From Blastopirellula marina (GTDB lineage: Bacteria > Planctomycetota > Planctomycetia > Pirellulales > Pirellulaceae): 64,000 bases of DNA. The notes under the pieces are model-generated. The model ran no database searches. It saw only the letters and a list, made by a program, of their open reading frames with translations, and had not been told where the DNA came from. The DNA lies in the NCBI RefSeq assembly GCF_002967715.1, contig NZ_PUIA01000051.1:62001-126000 (forward strand), given 5' to 3'. Both the position numbers and the translations under genes were made by a program. Below are positions 55,943 through 64,000 of this stretch, in pieces. Within the stretch, counting starts at the first letter, position 1. Each line of letters opens with the position of its first letter.

Positions 55943-58543
55943 ATGAAGAACATTTACTTACGCTTGGCCGTGATTGGTGGAGTGGTTGCGCTTGGGGCCA
56001 CCGCAATCGGACAATCGATGTTGGCATCTCGGGATCCCGAGCCCGAGCCGATCGAGATTTCCCAAATCCCACCAGGCACAACGCCGCAGCAGCTTGCGGC
56101 ATCATTTCCTGACTCGCAGGTAGTGCTCGCGTCGAACGACACACCCGCCGAAACAAGCTCCGATCAGCCAACACCGGCTAAGCCTCCGGTTGCCACCGGG
56201 ACGCCCACGCCAGCGGCACGGTTCAGCATTTCGGATTCCGAAGAACCAGCTCAGCCCACGCCTGCTGCATCCAATCCCGCCGCTACCGGGGAAGGAAGTG
56301 CGCCACCAAGTCGATTCAGTCGATTCCTGGGCAACTCCTCCGCAAATCCAGCCGCAACGGAACCTGCAGCATCCGAACTGTCCACAACGGCAACCTCCGC
56401 TGCTGGCAGTCGATTCAGCATCGGCGATACGCCAACTCCAGCCGCCGCGAATCCTGCCGCCGAAGCCACAAACCCAGCCGCTGCTCCAACTCCCATGCCG
56501 CCTGGCCCACAAAGCTTTGCCACCGATGCCGCTGGTCCTACGCCAGCCAGTCCAACAGGCATGTCACCGCCACCGGTTCGATTTCAATCCGGTTTACCGG
56601 GTGCTGCCGAAAGCGTAGCAGAGCAAGTCAAAGACACGGCCAACACCATTGCATCCGAAGTTAATGTAGCCACCGAAGACGCGTCTTCGGCAGTTCGTGG
56701 CGTAGTCGAAAATGCCAATAATCGCTTTTCCTCGATGGTGAATTCGGCGACACAGTCGATTTCCGACCAGGCGGGTGCCATGACCGATGCCGTGAACGAG
56801 CAACTGCCGCAAACGGCTCCGATGCAGCCTCGCTTTAGCTCGAATGTTGGTGGAAGCCCAAGTCCTGCTGCAGCGGAATCGGCAACACCAACGCCTCCTA
56901 ACCCAACTCGATTTTCCGCAACAAACACTGCGACGAACACACCTCAGCCAAGTGTGATGGGCTCGGCGACTCCCCCTGCATATGGGCAAACCCGTGGCTT
57001 CTCGGCTTCCCCTTCTCCGGCACCTACCGAGATGGCGGAACAACCACTGCCTGCGTATCAGGAAACATCGCAACCACAGCCGACACGATTTTCGCAACCA
57101 CCGCAAATCGCATCGCTTCCTTCCGCAGCGGAAGGTGCCATGGTTTCGGCCCGACCTGGCGACATTCATCTTGAGGGGGATCAGCAGCCAAGTATTCGCC
57201 TTGAGAAGGTGGCTCCGCCGGAAGTTCAAGTAGGCAAGGTCACCACGTTTGAAGTTCACGTAGAAAACAACGGACAGGTCGACGCATCGAACGTTATCGT
57301 ACGCGACATGGTCCCGGCCGGTACCAAGCTTGTTTCCACCAGTCCTCAAGCACAACAAGGAGCCGATGGCAGCCTGGTCTGGGATCTGGGTACCTTGCGG
57401 CCACAGGAACGCAAGACGCTGAAGCTAGAGATCCTTCCTTTGGAAGAAGGCAACATTGGCAGCGTGGCAAGCGTCGTTTTCTCGGCCAAGGCCTCTGCCA
57501 AGTCGATTGTTACCCGACCTAAACTGGAAATCTCACAGTCGAGTGCCGCCACCGTGCTGGCCGGTAATCAGCTGGGGATCACCATCACGATTACCAATCC
57601 TGGCACAGGTGCCGCCACCGGCGTCGTTCTCGAAGAAAACGTCCCTGGCAATTTCGCTCATCCAGCCGGGAATGAACTCGAATTTGAAGTTGGCACGCTC
57701 AAACCAGGCGAATCTCGCCAGCTTGATCTGGTGCTCAACGCTGTCTCGGCAGGCCGAGTTCAAAATGTTCTCCGTGCCCGAGGCGATGGTAATCTCACGG
57801 CAGAACACGCCGTCGAACTGGAAGTGGTCGCACCGAAGCTTCAGGTCGCCATGACCGGGCCCAAGCTGCGATACCTGGAACGCCCAGCGAAATACACCGT
57901 TTCGGTCAGCAATCCCGGTACTGCCCCGGCACACGAAATCGACGTCGTCACCTACCTGCCTAAAGGCTTGAAGTTTGTCGAAGCAAACAACGCCGGTCAG
58001 TACGACTCGACGCGACATGCGGTCTTCTGGAACCTGCAAGAGTTGCCACCAGCCCAAACAGGCACCGTCGAGTTGGTTGCTTTGCCGATCGAGGCCGGTG
58101 ATCAGCGGCTACGCGTCGAAGGCTCGGCCAGCAAGGGGCTGACCGCCGAGGATGAATCGACCGTTCGCGTCGAGGGCCTCGCTGCCATCTTCTTCGAGGT
58201 CGCCGACGTTGCTGACCCGATTGAAGTTGGCAAGCAGACCACCTACGAAATCAAGGTCGTCAACCAAGGCTCGAAGGAAGCCATGAACATCCAAGTGGCC
58301 GCTGCGTTGCCGCAAGGTTTGCGTGCGATTGCTGCCGATGGCGAAGTGCCGGGCCAGGTGCAAGGCCAGCAAGTAGTCTTCCAGCCCATCGGTCGGATCG
58401 ATCCAAAACAGACGGTCCGCTTGCAAATCCAAGTCCAAGGGACCATGCCTGGCGATCAACGCATCCGCGTTCAAGTTCGCACCGATGGCATTCCTGATCC
58501 GATCACCAAGGAAGAAAGCACGACGGTCTATACCGATCAGTAG
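55943..58543 (+). CDS. DUF11-repeat envelope protein with RFS-repeat linker
   Basis: 866 residues from ATG 55943 with AAGGA upstream. Signal-anchor at about 5-26 (LRLAVIGGVVALGATAIGQS). Residues about 30-410 are a Pro/Ala/Thr/Ser-rich linker containing the tripeptide RFS or RFx about ten times (ARFSISD, SRFSRFLG, SRFSIGD, VRFQSG, NRFSSM, PRFSSN, TRFSAT, RGFSAS, TRFSQP) plus one amphipathic helix (VAEQVKDTANTIASEV to ATQSISDQAGAMTDAVNEQL). Then four DUF11-type beta-sandwich repeats (about 415-866): VTTFEVHVENNGQVDASNVI, AGNQLGITITITNPGTGAAT, KYTVSVSNPGTAPAHEIDVV, QTTYEIKVVNQGSKEAMNIQ. Such repeats occur in cell-surface proteins. Likely an envelope or crateriform-structure component; function unknown. 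Confidence 0.85.
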   Translation: MKNIYLRLAVIGGVVALGATAIGQSMLASRDPEPEPIEISQIPPGTTPQQLAASFPDSQVVLASNDTPAETSSDQPTPAKPPVATGTPTPAARFSISDSEEPAQPTPAASNPAATGEGSAPPSRFSRFLGNSSANPAATEPAASELSTTATSAAGSRFSIGDTPTPAAANPAAEATNPAAAPTPMPPGPQSFATDAAGPTPASPTGMSPPPVRFQSGLPGAAESVAEQVKDTANTIASEVNVATEDASSAVRGVVENANNRFSSMVNSATQSISDQAGAMTDAVNEQLPQTAPMQPRFSSNVGGSPSPAAAESATPTPPNPTRFSATNTATNTPQPSVMGSATPPAYGQTRGFSASPSPAPTEMAEQPLPAYQETSQPQPTRFSQPPQIASLPSAAEGAMVSARPGDIHLEGDQQPSIRLEKVAPPEVQVGKVTTFEVHVENNGQVDASNVIVRDMVPAGTKLVSTSPQAQQGADGSLVWDLGTLRPQERKTLKLEILPLEEGNIGSVASVVFSAKASAKSIVTRPKLEISQSSAATVLAGNQLGITITITNPGTGAATGVVLEENVPGNFAHPAGNELEFEVGTLKPGESRQLDLVLNAVSAGRVQNVLRARGDGNLTAEHAVELEVVAPKLQVAMTGPKLRYLERPAKYTVSVSNPGTAPAHEIDVVTYLPKGLKFVEANNAGQYDSTRHAVFWNLQELPPAQTGTVELVALPIEAGDQRLRVEGSASKGLTAEDESTVRVEGLAAIFFEVADVADPIEVGKQTTYEIKVVNQGSKEAMNIQVAAALPQGLRAIAADGEVPGQVQGQQVVFQPIGRIDPKQTVRLQIQVQGTMPGDQRIRVQVRTDGIPDPITKEESTTVYTDQ

Positions 58544-58581
58544 ATCTGCTTGCCAAACCGAGGTAGTACTGGGAATTACGG

Positions 58582-58827
58582 ATGAATTCAAACGATGAGA
58601 CTTCATCCGATCTTCCGCAGGTGTGGGTAGACTTCCAGTTCGCTGACCCTCAAGGGCGGGTCTCTTTAAACACAGAGGGCTCCCGCCGAGACTTGAAGGA
58701 ACTGGGCTTAGAATTACACGAGGGACTTCGCCTGCGAGTCTACTGCGATGAGCTATCCACAGTCGGTACCGTCTGTTGGGATCCCGACTGGGAATGGCTT
58801 GTCCAAATCGATTGGTCTGACCTTTAG
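58582..58827 (+). CDS. Small conserved protein of unknown function
   Basis: 81 residues, ATG at 58582. Sequence includes VWVDFQFADPQGRVSLNTEG, a run of charged Leu-rich residues (DLKELGLELHEGLRLRVYCD) and an aromatic end (CWDPDWEWLVQIDWSDL). The pattern is that of a small beta-rich domain. No signal peptide. The stop TAG overlaps the stop of the convergent lipA gene by three bases. It may be in the DUF11 transcript (38-bp gap). Function unknown. Confidence 0.6.
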   Translation: MNSNDETSSDLPQVWVDFQFADPQGRVSLNTEGSRRDLKELGLELHEGLRLRVYCDELSTVGTVCWDPDWEWLVQIDWSDL

Positions 58828-59750
58828 AAGCTCTCGGCCATGTCGCGAGCGTGGTAGCTACTTCGCACGAATGGACCGCTGGCAACTTTGAGGAAGCCCA
58901 TACTCTTTGCCTGCTGCCCGAGTTCGTCGAACTCTTCCGGACGAAGGTAGCGAACCACCGGCAGATATCGCTTCTGGTCAGGCTGCAAATATTGACCGAG
59001 CGTCAGGAAATCGACTTCAGCGTCTCGCAGATCTGCCAAAGTGTCCAGTAGCTCCTCGCGGGTTTCTCCCAGACCAAGCATCAGACCACTCTTGGTCTTC
59101 GTTTCGGGAGCGATCTCTTTTACACGCTTCAAAAGCTCCAAGGTCCACGAATAGACCGACTTCGGACCACGGACGCGGCGATAGAGTCTGGGTACGGTCT
59201 CGGTGTTGTGGTTGAACACTTCCGGCTTGGCAGCCAGAACACGCTCGAGCGCTTCTTTGGAGTCGATAAAGTCCGGTGTGAGCACTTCGATCGTGGCCCC
59301 CGTTCTTTCTCGAACCGCTTCGATACAGCGGTAGTAGTGATCGGCACCACCGTCCGGGAGGTCGTCGCGTGTTACAGACGTGATCACGACATGCTTGAGT
59401 CCCAAGCGATAGGCGGCTTCGGCCAGACGTTCCGGTTCGTCCGCGGAAAGCTCTTGCGGAGCACCTCGCGAAACCGAGCAGAAACTGCAAGCACGCGTAC
59501 AAATGGCCCCCAGAATCATGAAAGTCGCGGTCTGCTGCGAATAGCACTCCATGCGATTGGGGCACTTCGCTTCCTCGCAAACCGTTTCCAAGCCCAACTC
59601 TTTCATCAAGTTGGTTGTCTTGTGGCCGGGATCCCCCTTGGGGATATTCCGCTTGAGCCAGCGGGGAAGACGTCGCCCTGAATCTGGCGACGGGATATCG
59701 GACGAATCGATTATCGGTAGCTCAACTGGCTGCTTCGCGGGTTCGATCAC
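58824..59750 (-). CDS. lipA: Lipoyl synthase
   Basis: 308 residues; radical-SAM enzyme that inserts two sulfur atoms into protein-bound octanoyl to form lipoyl groups on 2-oxo-acid dehydrogenases and GcvH. The auxiliary cluster motif C-x4-C-x5-C is at C58, C63 and C69 (CEEAKCPNRMEC); the radical-SAM cluster is C84, C88, C91 (CTRACSFC). Other standard segments: GRRLPRWLK, LPDGGADHY, NHNTETVPRLY, KSGLMLGLGETREE and the terminal RSSYHA. Usual length. Its start lies 29 bp inside the end of the lipB-like gene, so the two are coupled. It is convergent with the 81-residue gene. Confidence 0.95.
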   Translation of the reverse strand: MIEPAKQPVELPIIDSSDIPSPDSGRRLPRWLKRNIPKGDPGHKTTNLMKELGLETVCEEAKCPNRMECYSQQTATFMILGAICTRACSFCSVSRGAPQELSADEPERLAEAAYRLGLKHVVITSVTRDDLPDGGADHYYRCIEAVRERTGATIEVLTPDFIDSKEALERVLAAKPEVFNHNTETVPRLYRRVRGPKSVYSWTLELLKRVKEIAPETKTKSGLMLGLGETREELLDTLADLRDAEVDFLTLGQYLQPDQKRYLPVVRYLRPEEFDELGQQAKSMGFLKVASGPFVRSSYHARDMAESF

Positions 59751-60507
59751 GGGTTTGCTTGACTACTTCAGGAAACAGAGGATGGCTCGAGTGCCAGGTT
59801 GCCTGGGCGGCCTCGAACCGTTGCGCCAAATGGTACGCCACACTCCGTGCGACCTCTCCTATTGTAGGGCACGTCTCTGTTTCTTCCAGGAGACTGCTCA
59901 TAGTGGCAGGATCTCCGGGACAGGCAAGCTCGGCAGGATTCGCCTCGACACCCACCTGACTGTGGGGTCCGCAACTGACATTCAAGAACGCTCCGTGGCT
60001 GGTAACCCAGTTCTGGACGGCGACGCCAATCGCTGCCAGCATACCGCTTCGCCCCCAAAGGCCGAAACGTCCAGGGCGTTTATAGCTGGGAACCTCGAAC
60101 TGCCGAGCCGTGTCCAACAGTCCATTCTGCAGCCGCTGAAGGTATTCGCCGACAGACCACCCGTAGTGTTTGAGCGGTACGATCGGATAAACGGCCAATT
60201 GTCCAGGCGAATGAGCGACACAGGCACCACCGCGTCCGATCCAACGCATTTCGAGGTTCCGGCGTCGCATCTCTTGTGTGGTCAAGCGGATATGTCGCCG
60301 AGAGCCCGCTCGGCCTATACTTATCAGCGGTGGATGTTCGCAAAGCAGGCAGGTAATGTGACCATCGTCGCGTCCCCCAGTTTCATAAACCAGGCGTTTT
60401 TGCAAAGCGATACACTCATCGAAGTCGACGATTCCCATGTGATGGAAGTCGATGACTGTCGGCTGCCGCCGGACTAAATCGGATGACTGAAAGTCGAATA
60501 TTTCCAC
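59722..60507 (-). CDS. LipB-like octanoyltransferase, catalytic lysine missing
   Basis: 261 residues from GTG 60507 (VEIFDFQSS); start is uncertain, and in-frame ATG 60627 and GTG 60636 would give up to 43 more residues. The octanoyl transferase fold shows HPPLISIGRAGS, WIGRGGACVAHSPGQLAVYP (pattern GGD-x-x-YHGPGQ with variations), ILGLW-like GRSGMLAAIGVAVQNW and SHGAFLNVSC. In active LipB proteins a lysine precedes the IAxxG (KIASIG). Here the equivalent residue is Met156. A Cys is retained in ACPGDPATMSSL (C196), likely the counterpart of catalytic Cys. The gene overlaps lipA by 29 bp, so it is probably still part of lipoate assembly, either with altered catalysis or as a non-catalytic partner. 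Confidence 0.72.
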   Translation of the reverse strand: MEIFDFQSSDLVRRQPTVIDFHHMGIVDFDECIALQKRLVYETGGRDDGHITCLLCEHPPLISIGRAGSRRHIRLTTQEMRRRNLEMRWIGRGGACVAHSPGQLAVYPIVPLKHYGWSVGEYLQRLQNGLLDTARQFEVPSYKRPGRFGLWGRSGMLAAIGVAVQNWVTSHGAFLNVSCGPHSQVGVEANPAELACPGDPATMSSLLEETETCPTIGEVARSVAYHLAQRFEAAQATWHSSHPLFPEVVKQTRDRTREAAS

Positions 60508-60666
60508 GCGCTCGATATACCTGAGAAGTCGTCGTTGCGAGGTCTTCGTTGGAGGGGGGGAGATTAGCAGGAGGCCCGATCTGAGCCTAGGTCGAAGTTC
60601 AGAAAAACTCCCTCTACATGCTGGCATCGCTGACACACCTACCGCCCCATCTGGAAAGTATCGGAA

Positions 60667-61158
60667 GTGGCCAAGAAGTCAAAAGCTACGAAAAAAGAAG
60701 AAAACAAGAACGAAAAGAGCATCGGTGAAAACCGCAAGGCTCGGCACGAATACCAGATTCTTGAGCACCTGGAATGCGGCATTCAACTGACCGGTAGCGA
60801 AGTGAAGAGCCTGCGGGACGGCAAACTTCAACTGGCTGAATCGTTTGCGCATGTCGTCAACGGTGAAGTCTTCCTGGTTAACTGCGAGATCTCGCCCTAC
60901 TCGAATTCGAGCGAGTTCCTCAATCACGAGGCTCGGCGCAAACGCAAACTGCTGCTTCACAAACGTGAGATCATCAAATTCGCCCTGAAAAGCGAAGAAA
61001 AGGGGCTCACACTGGTTCCCCTGAAGATGTACTTCAAGCAAGGACGGGCCAAGGTTCTGTTGGGCATCGGTCGTGGTCGGCAAATGCACGATAAACGCGA
61101 GAAGCTCAAGAAGGATGTCGCCAAACGGGACATCGATCGGGCCATGAAACGGGGCTAA
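60667..61158 (+). CDS. smpB: SsrA-binding protein
   Basis: 163 residues from GTG 60667; binds tmRNA and delivers it to stalled ribosomes for trans-translation. The SmpB core is complete: NRKARHEYQILEHLECGIQL, TGSEVKSLRDGKLQLAESFA, VFLVNCEISPYSNSSEFLNH, KRKLLLHKREIIKFALKSEE, then KMYFKQGRAKVLLGIGRGRQ with the tail HDKREKLKKDVAKRDIDRAM. The lysine-rich N-terminal extension (KKSKATKKEENKNEKS) is a little longer than usual. No tmRNA gene was found near it. It is divergent from the LipB-like gene. Confidence 0.95.
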   Translation: MAKKSKATKKEENKNEKSIGENRKARHEYQILEHLECGIQLTGSEVKSLRDGKLQLAESFAHVVNGEVFLVNCEISPYSNSSEFLNHEARRKRKLLLHKREIIKFALKSEEKGLTLVPLKMYFKQGRAKVLLGIGRGRQMHDKREKLKKDVAKRDIDRAMKRG

Positions 61159-61352
61159 CTACCGCAAATTGCATCGAACCGATCGCTAGCACGTTGCGTA
61201 AATGGCTTGGTAGCCAACCTCTTAACACAAACATGCGAACAACATGCACACGCAACTCAATTGCATTTAGGGGTTGGCGCAAAACGTCTCTCGTATTTCA
61301 ATAGATGCTTGCGCAACTTGTTGCTCCCCTGCCTTATGCCCCATAAGTGGCC

Positions 61353-62036
61353 ATGCTTAAGATCTCGAATCTGAAAAAGTCCTTTCGGCTGCCTACCGGC
61401 GAGCGAATGCCGATTTTGGACGTTCCCCAATTCAACGTCGCTGCCGCTGAGCAGATGGTGATCGTGGGACGTAGCGGATGTGGTAAATCGACGCTGCTGC
61501 ACATGATCTCGGGAATCGGGACGCCTGATTCTGGAACCATCGTTATCAATGGGCTCGACATTACACGGCTTTCCGAAGAAGGACGCGACCGCTTCCGAGC
61601 GGAGATGATGGGCTACGTCTTCCAGACGTTTAATCTGCTGCAAGGTTTCACGGCTCTGGAGAACGTGATCTTGGGCATGTCCTTCTCGCGTCATAGCGTC
61701 GACCGCGATCGAGCACACGATCTACTTCGTCGTGTCGGGCTGGATCACCGCTTGAATGCCTACCCCCGGACGATGAGTGTCGGCGAACAGCAGCGTGTCG
61801 CCGTGGCTCGAGCCCTGGCCAACCGCCCCAAGCTTCTGTTGGCTGATGAGCCAACGGCGAACGTCGATCCTGCCAACCAGCAATCGATCGTCGATTTGAT
61901 TCGCGAAACGTGCCAGGAAGAAGAAATCTCGCTGGTGATGGTCACCCACGCGATGGAAGTGGCGGAACAATTTCAGCGAATTGAACCCCTTGAGAAACTG
62001 AACATGGCATCCCAAGCGAATAAGGCACACGCATGA
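61353..62036 (+). CDS. ABC transporter ATP-binding protein (LolD/MacB type)
   Basis: 227 residues. Walker A VGRSGCGKSTLLHMISGI (about 42-59), Q-loop YVFQTFNLLQGFTALENVI, signature MSVGEQQRVAVARAL (S-x-GEQQR as in LolD-type subunits), Walker B KLLLADEPTANVD, and H-loop VTHAMEVA. The stop overlaps the start of the permease gene (ATGA), so the two genes are translationally coupled. Together they form a MacB/LolCDE-type exporter or release system for lipoproteins or envelope components. GTG six bases upstream is an alternative start. Confidence 0.93.
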   Translation: MLKISNLKKSFRLPTGERMPILDVPQFNVAAAEQMVIVGRSGCGKSTLLHMISGIGTPDSGTIVINGLDITRLSEEGRDRFRAEMMGYVFQTFNLLQGFTALENVILGMSFSRHSVDRDRAHDLLRRVGLDHRLNAYPRTMSVGEQQRVAVARALANRPKLLLADEPTANVDPANQQSIVDLIRETCQEEEISLVMVTHAMEVAEQFQRIEPLEKLNMASQANKAHA

Positions 62037-63466
62037 GCATCTGGCAAATCGCTTGGCGAAGCGTCCGACAACGAGCTTTGGCCTCGTCGTTAACTTCCTT
62101 CTCGATGGCACTCGGGGTACTGCTGGTAACGGCGGTACTGCTGGTCTATGGCCTTGTATCGAAGTCGTTCACGGACAACTCCGATCTCGGCTACAACATG
62201 ATCGCCGGAGCCAAAGGGGGCAAACTTCAGCTGGTGCTGAATACCACCTTCTACCTGAGCGAACCGGTCGAAAACGTTCCGTATACCTTCTATCAGCAGT
62301 TCCTCACGAAAAAGCAGCAGGAACAAGAGTTGGAGTTGATGAAGCCGGAAAACCGCGGCGAGTTGACCGACGGCACCTACGCGAAGAACACCGAGTTCGC
62401 GATTCCGGTCTGCCTGGGGGACTACTACCAGAACTACCGTGTTGTCGGAACGCTACCCAAGTTCTTCGAGGTCTTCAAAGATTACGACAACGACGAGCCC
62501 AAATACTCGTTCCGGGAAGGACGAAACTTTGAAACCTGGAATGACGAGAACGGATATTTCGAGGCGGTTGTTGGATCGATAGTGGCGAATCAAACCGGCT
62601 TGAAGATCGGTGATAAGATTGCCGCTTCCCATGGCGGTGATCCGAACGACATCCACACCGATTCACCCTTCACCGTAGTCGGTATCCTTGCCCCTTCAGG
62701 TACCCCCAACGACCGGGCCGTCTTCATCAACATGGAAGGCTTCTACCTCATGGCCGGGCATGCCAAGGTGGAAGAAACGGAGGAAGTTGGTGCCAATGTA
62801 AGCGGGACCACCATTTCGCGCCGGCAGCCGTTGCCGATCAAACAGCGGGAAGTTACCGCGATCCTCATTCGAACTTCAGATCCCTTTTCTCCGATCATCA
62901 TCAAGAACCGAGTTAACGAAGGGAACGTTGCCCAAATTGTGATGCCGGTGATGGAGATTACAAGCCTGTTCGAGCTGATTGTCAAACCAATTCAAACGTT
63001 GTTGCTGGTCATTACCGTTCTGATTTGCTTTGTCTCGGGAATCTCGATCCTGGTTAGCATCTATAACTCGATGAACGACCGCAAACGCGAAATTGCTGTG
63101 ATGCGGGCCCTTGGGGCCCGTCGCCGGACGGTGATGGGGATCGTTTTGTCCGAGTCGATCATCCTGTCCGTTGGAGGGGGTATTCTGGGCTGGTTAGGCG
63201 CTCATTTCCTATTGTTCGGGGCAAGTCCCATGATTGAGGCACAGACAGGCGTCCAGATTGGGCTGTTCGACCTGGCTCCGCTTCCCAGGAAGCTTGAAGT
63301 TCTGATACCTTCGGCGATAATAGAGAACGACTGGATAGGGCCCCTATTTAGTTTAGAGTTCGTGATCGTTCCGGCTCTCATTCTGCTGGCAGTATTGGTT
63401 GGCTTTTTGCCTGCCTACACAGCGTATCGTACCGACGTTGCAGAAACACTTAGTTCGTCTCCTTAA
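62033..63466 (+). CDS. ABC transporter permease (MacB/FtsX-like)
   Basis: 477 residues. Membrane helices at about 15-40 (SSLTSFSMALGVLLVTAVLLVY), then a large periplasmic domain (about 45-310), then three C-terminal helices at about 320-345 (LLLVITVLICFVSGISILVS), 373-397 and 437-462. ALGARRRTVMGIVLSES is the FtsX-family cytoplasmic loop (coupling) before the second-last helix. NDRKREIAVMRALGARR fits the MacB/LolC core. No lipoprotein-binding motif can be identified by eye. It begins within the stop of the ATPase gene (overlap of four bases). Substrate unknown. Confidence 0.9.
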   Translation: MSIWQIAWRSVRQRALASSLTSFSMALGVLLVTAVLLVYGLVSKSFTDNSDLGYNMIAGAKGGKLQLVLNTTFYLSEPVENVPYTFYQQFLTKKQQEQELELMKPENRGELTDGTYAKNTEFAIPVCLGDYYQNYRVVGTLPKFFEVFKDYDNDEPKYSFREGRNFETWNDENGYFEAVVGSIVANQTGLKIGDKIAASHGGDPNDIHTDSPFTVVGILAPSGTPNDRAVFINMEGFYLMAGHAKVEETEEVGANVSGTTISRRQPLPIKQREVTAILIRTSDPFSPIIIKNRVNEGNVAQIVMPVMEITSLFELIVKPIQTLLLVITVLICFVSGISILVSIYNSMNDRKREIAVMRALGARRRTVMGIVLSESIILSVGGGILGWLGAHFLLFGASPMIEAQTGVQIGLFDLAPLPRKLEVLIPSAIIENDWIGPLFSLEFVIVPALILLAVLVGFLPAYTAYRTDVAETLSSSP

Positions 63467-63573
63467 CGGCGAACTTGGCGGGCCGAGTATCCCCAGGAAC
63501 GATCCCTCCAGGCGTGCGTGGATGACGCATGCCACCCTCGCCATTTTGCCTCGAACCAAAGAGATATGTTCTT

Positions 63574-64000
63574 ATGCTCACGCGGCTCATGATTCTTTGC
63601 GGAGCGTTGGCTTCTACCGTCGCTCTGCTGACCAGTGCCCTGGCGTGTCCTTTCTGCGCGGCTGTCTCACAAACGTTCTCGCAAGAGATCGAATCGATGG
63701 ATGTCGCGGTGATTGCCAAGTTGGTGGAAGCCCCAGCGATAACTGCCGAGGGAGCCGGCGTGGAAGCCACGTTCGAGATCACCCAGGTCCTCAAAGGCAA
63801 AGAACACCTTGGCGATACGAAAACCATTAAGTCGCTCTACTACGGGGAAGGACGCCAAGGCCGAGAGTTCCTGATTCTGGGGACTGAGCCTGAGAACATG
63901 ATGTGGTCGACCCCGACTCTCCTGACCGACCGTGGCATCAAATACATCAACCAGGTGATCAAGCTGCCAGCCACCGGTAACGACCGCTACGTATTCTTCC
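63574..64000 (+). CDS. Secreted protein with CPFC motif, cut by window end
   Basis: Start ATG 63574; the frame is open to the end of the window (142 codons seen, 3' part missing). Signal peptide about 1-24 (MLTRLMILCGALASTVALL region, ending SALA) then CPFCAAVSQTFSQEIESMDV, so the mature protein begins with a CxxC motif. The following part is a beta-rich domain: VAVIAKLVEAPAITAEGAG, ATFEITQVLKGKEHLG, then LYYGEGRQGREFLILGTEPE. The CPFC at the mature N-terminus could bind metal, form a disulfide or anchor a heme-free cofactor. 107 bp after the ABC permease on the same strand, so it may belong to that operon. Family not recognised. Confidence 0.65.
   Translation, partial: MLTRLMILCGALASTVALLTSALACPFCAAVSQTFSQEIESMDVAVIAKLVEAPAITAEGAGVEATFEITQVLKGKEHLGDTKTIKSLYYGEGRQGREFLILGTEPENMMWSTPTLLTDRGIKYINQVIKLPATGNDRYVFF

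Noticed and set aside
56594-57358. 254-codon frame antisense to the DUF11 gene
   Set aside because: Arg/Cys/Trp-rich translation typical of a shadow frame over Pro/Ala-rich sequence.
58824-58827. Overlap of the 81-residue gene with lipA as a sign of frameshift
   Set aside because: The genes are convergent and share only the stop region, a common arrangement in compact genomes.

Overview
The window reads as a stretch of chromosome from a planctomycete, most likely of the Pirellulales (Blastopirellula/Bremerella-like). The reasons are the gene families present (a GATase/VWA giant protein, MoxR-DUF58-VWA genes, ThuA, PcfJ-type and HEAT proteins, many short secreted proteins of unknown function), GC of roughly 55%, many isolated genes with few long operons, and several GTG/TTG starts. 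I see no rRNA or tRNA, CRISPR array, insertion sequence, integrase or phage gene. This is mostly core chromosome, not an island.

Layout. 1-4.2 kb: aminotransferase, small unknown gene, carA, CPBP protease, plus a strong candidate for a structured non-coding RNA antisense to the carA leader (about 1837-2013, minus). 4.2-8.2 kb: ppdK with its terminator and a PcfJ-domain protein. 8.5-12.8 kb: a minus-strand operon with a SpoIIAA-like protein, an ECF42-type sigma factor with TPR-like tail, a DGPF/YCII protein, DUF1579, SRPBCC, VOC and DoxX proteins. 12.9-17.2 kb: secreted beta-helix protein, small membrane-anchored protein, large secreted esterase-like hydrolase. 17.2-25.6 kb: a 56-residue coiled-coil protein, CCA-adding enzyme, rhodanese, ThuA, a DUF481 outer-membrane protein, a coiled-coil membrane protein and a glycosyltransferase.

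25.7-33.1 kb: ligA, a cupin, and a plus-strand run of uvrA, a degenerate GH2-like protein and a ThiF-family enzyme (the last two coupled by ATGA). 33.2-38.4 kb: TerB-like protein, secreted retropepsin-like protein, a PAS-GAF-receiver protein without kinase domain, a membrane phosphoesterase. 38.4-45.6 kb: MoxR, DUF58, BatA/VWA and a VWA-GATase-VWA giant protein, all on the minus strand. 45.8-49.6 kb: 2OG-Fe(II) oxygenase, HExxH peptidase, DUF6572 protein, an XRE-NTF2 fusion, an NHL lipoprotein.

49.8-64 kb: a fused threonylcarbamoyl-AMP synthase/low-molecular-weight phosphatase followed by rpiB, an order recalling ywlC-ywlE-ywlF of Bacillus; a DedA/VTT membrane protein; secreted, HEAT and DUF11 proteins; lipB-like and lipA overlapping by 29 bp; smpB; a LolD/MacB-like ABC ATPase and permease; and a secreted protein cut by the window end.

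No complete new defence or biosynthetic system is obvious. The points most worth a second look are the structured RNA beside carA, the ECF42/DGPF operon, the LipB homologue without its catalytic lysine, the Sua5-arginine-phosphatase-like fusion, the GH2 pseudoenzyme coupled to ThiF, and the RFS-repeat linker of the DUF11 protein. All functions are read from sequence motifs by eye; no database search was run.
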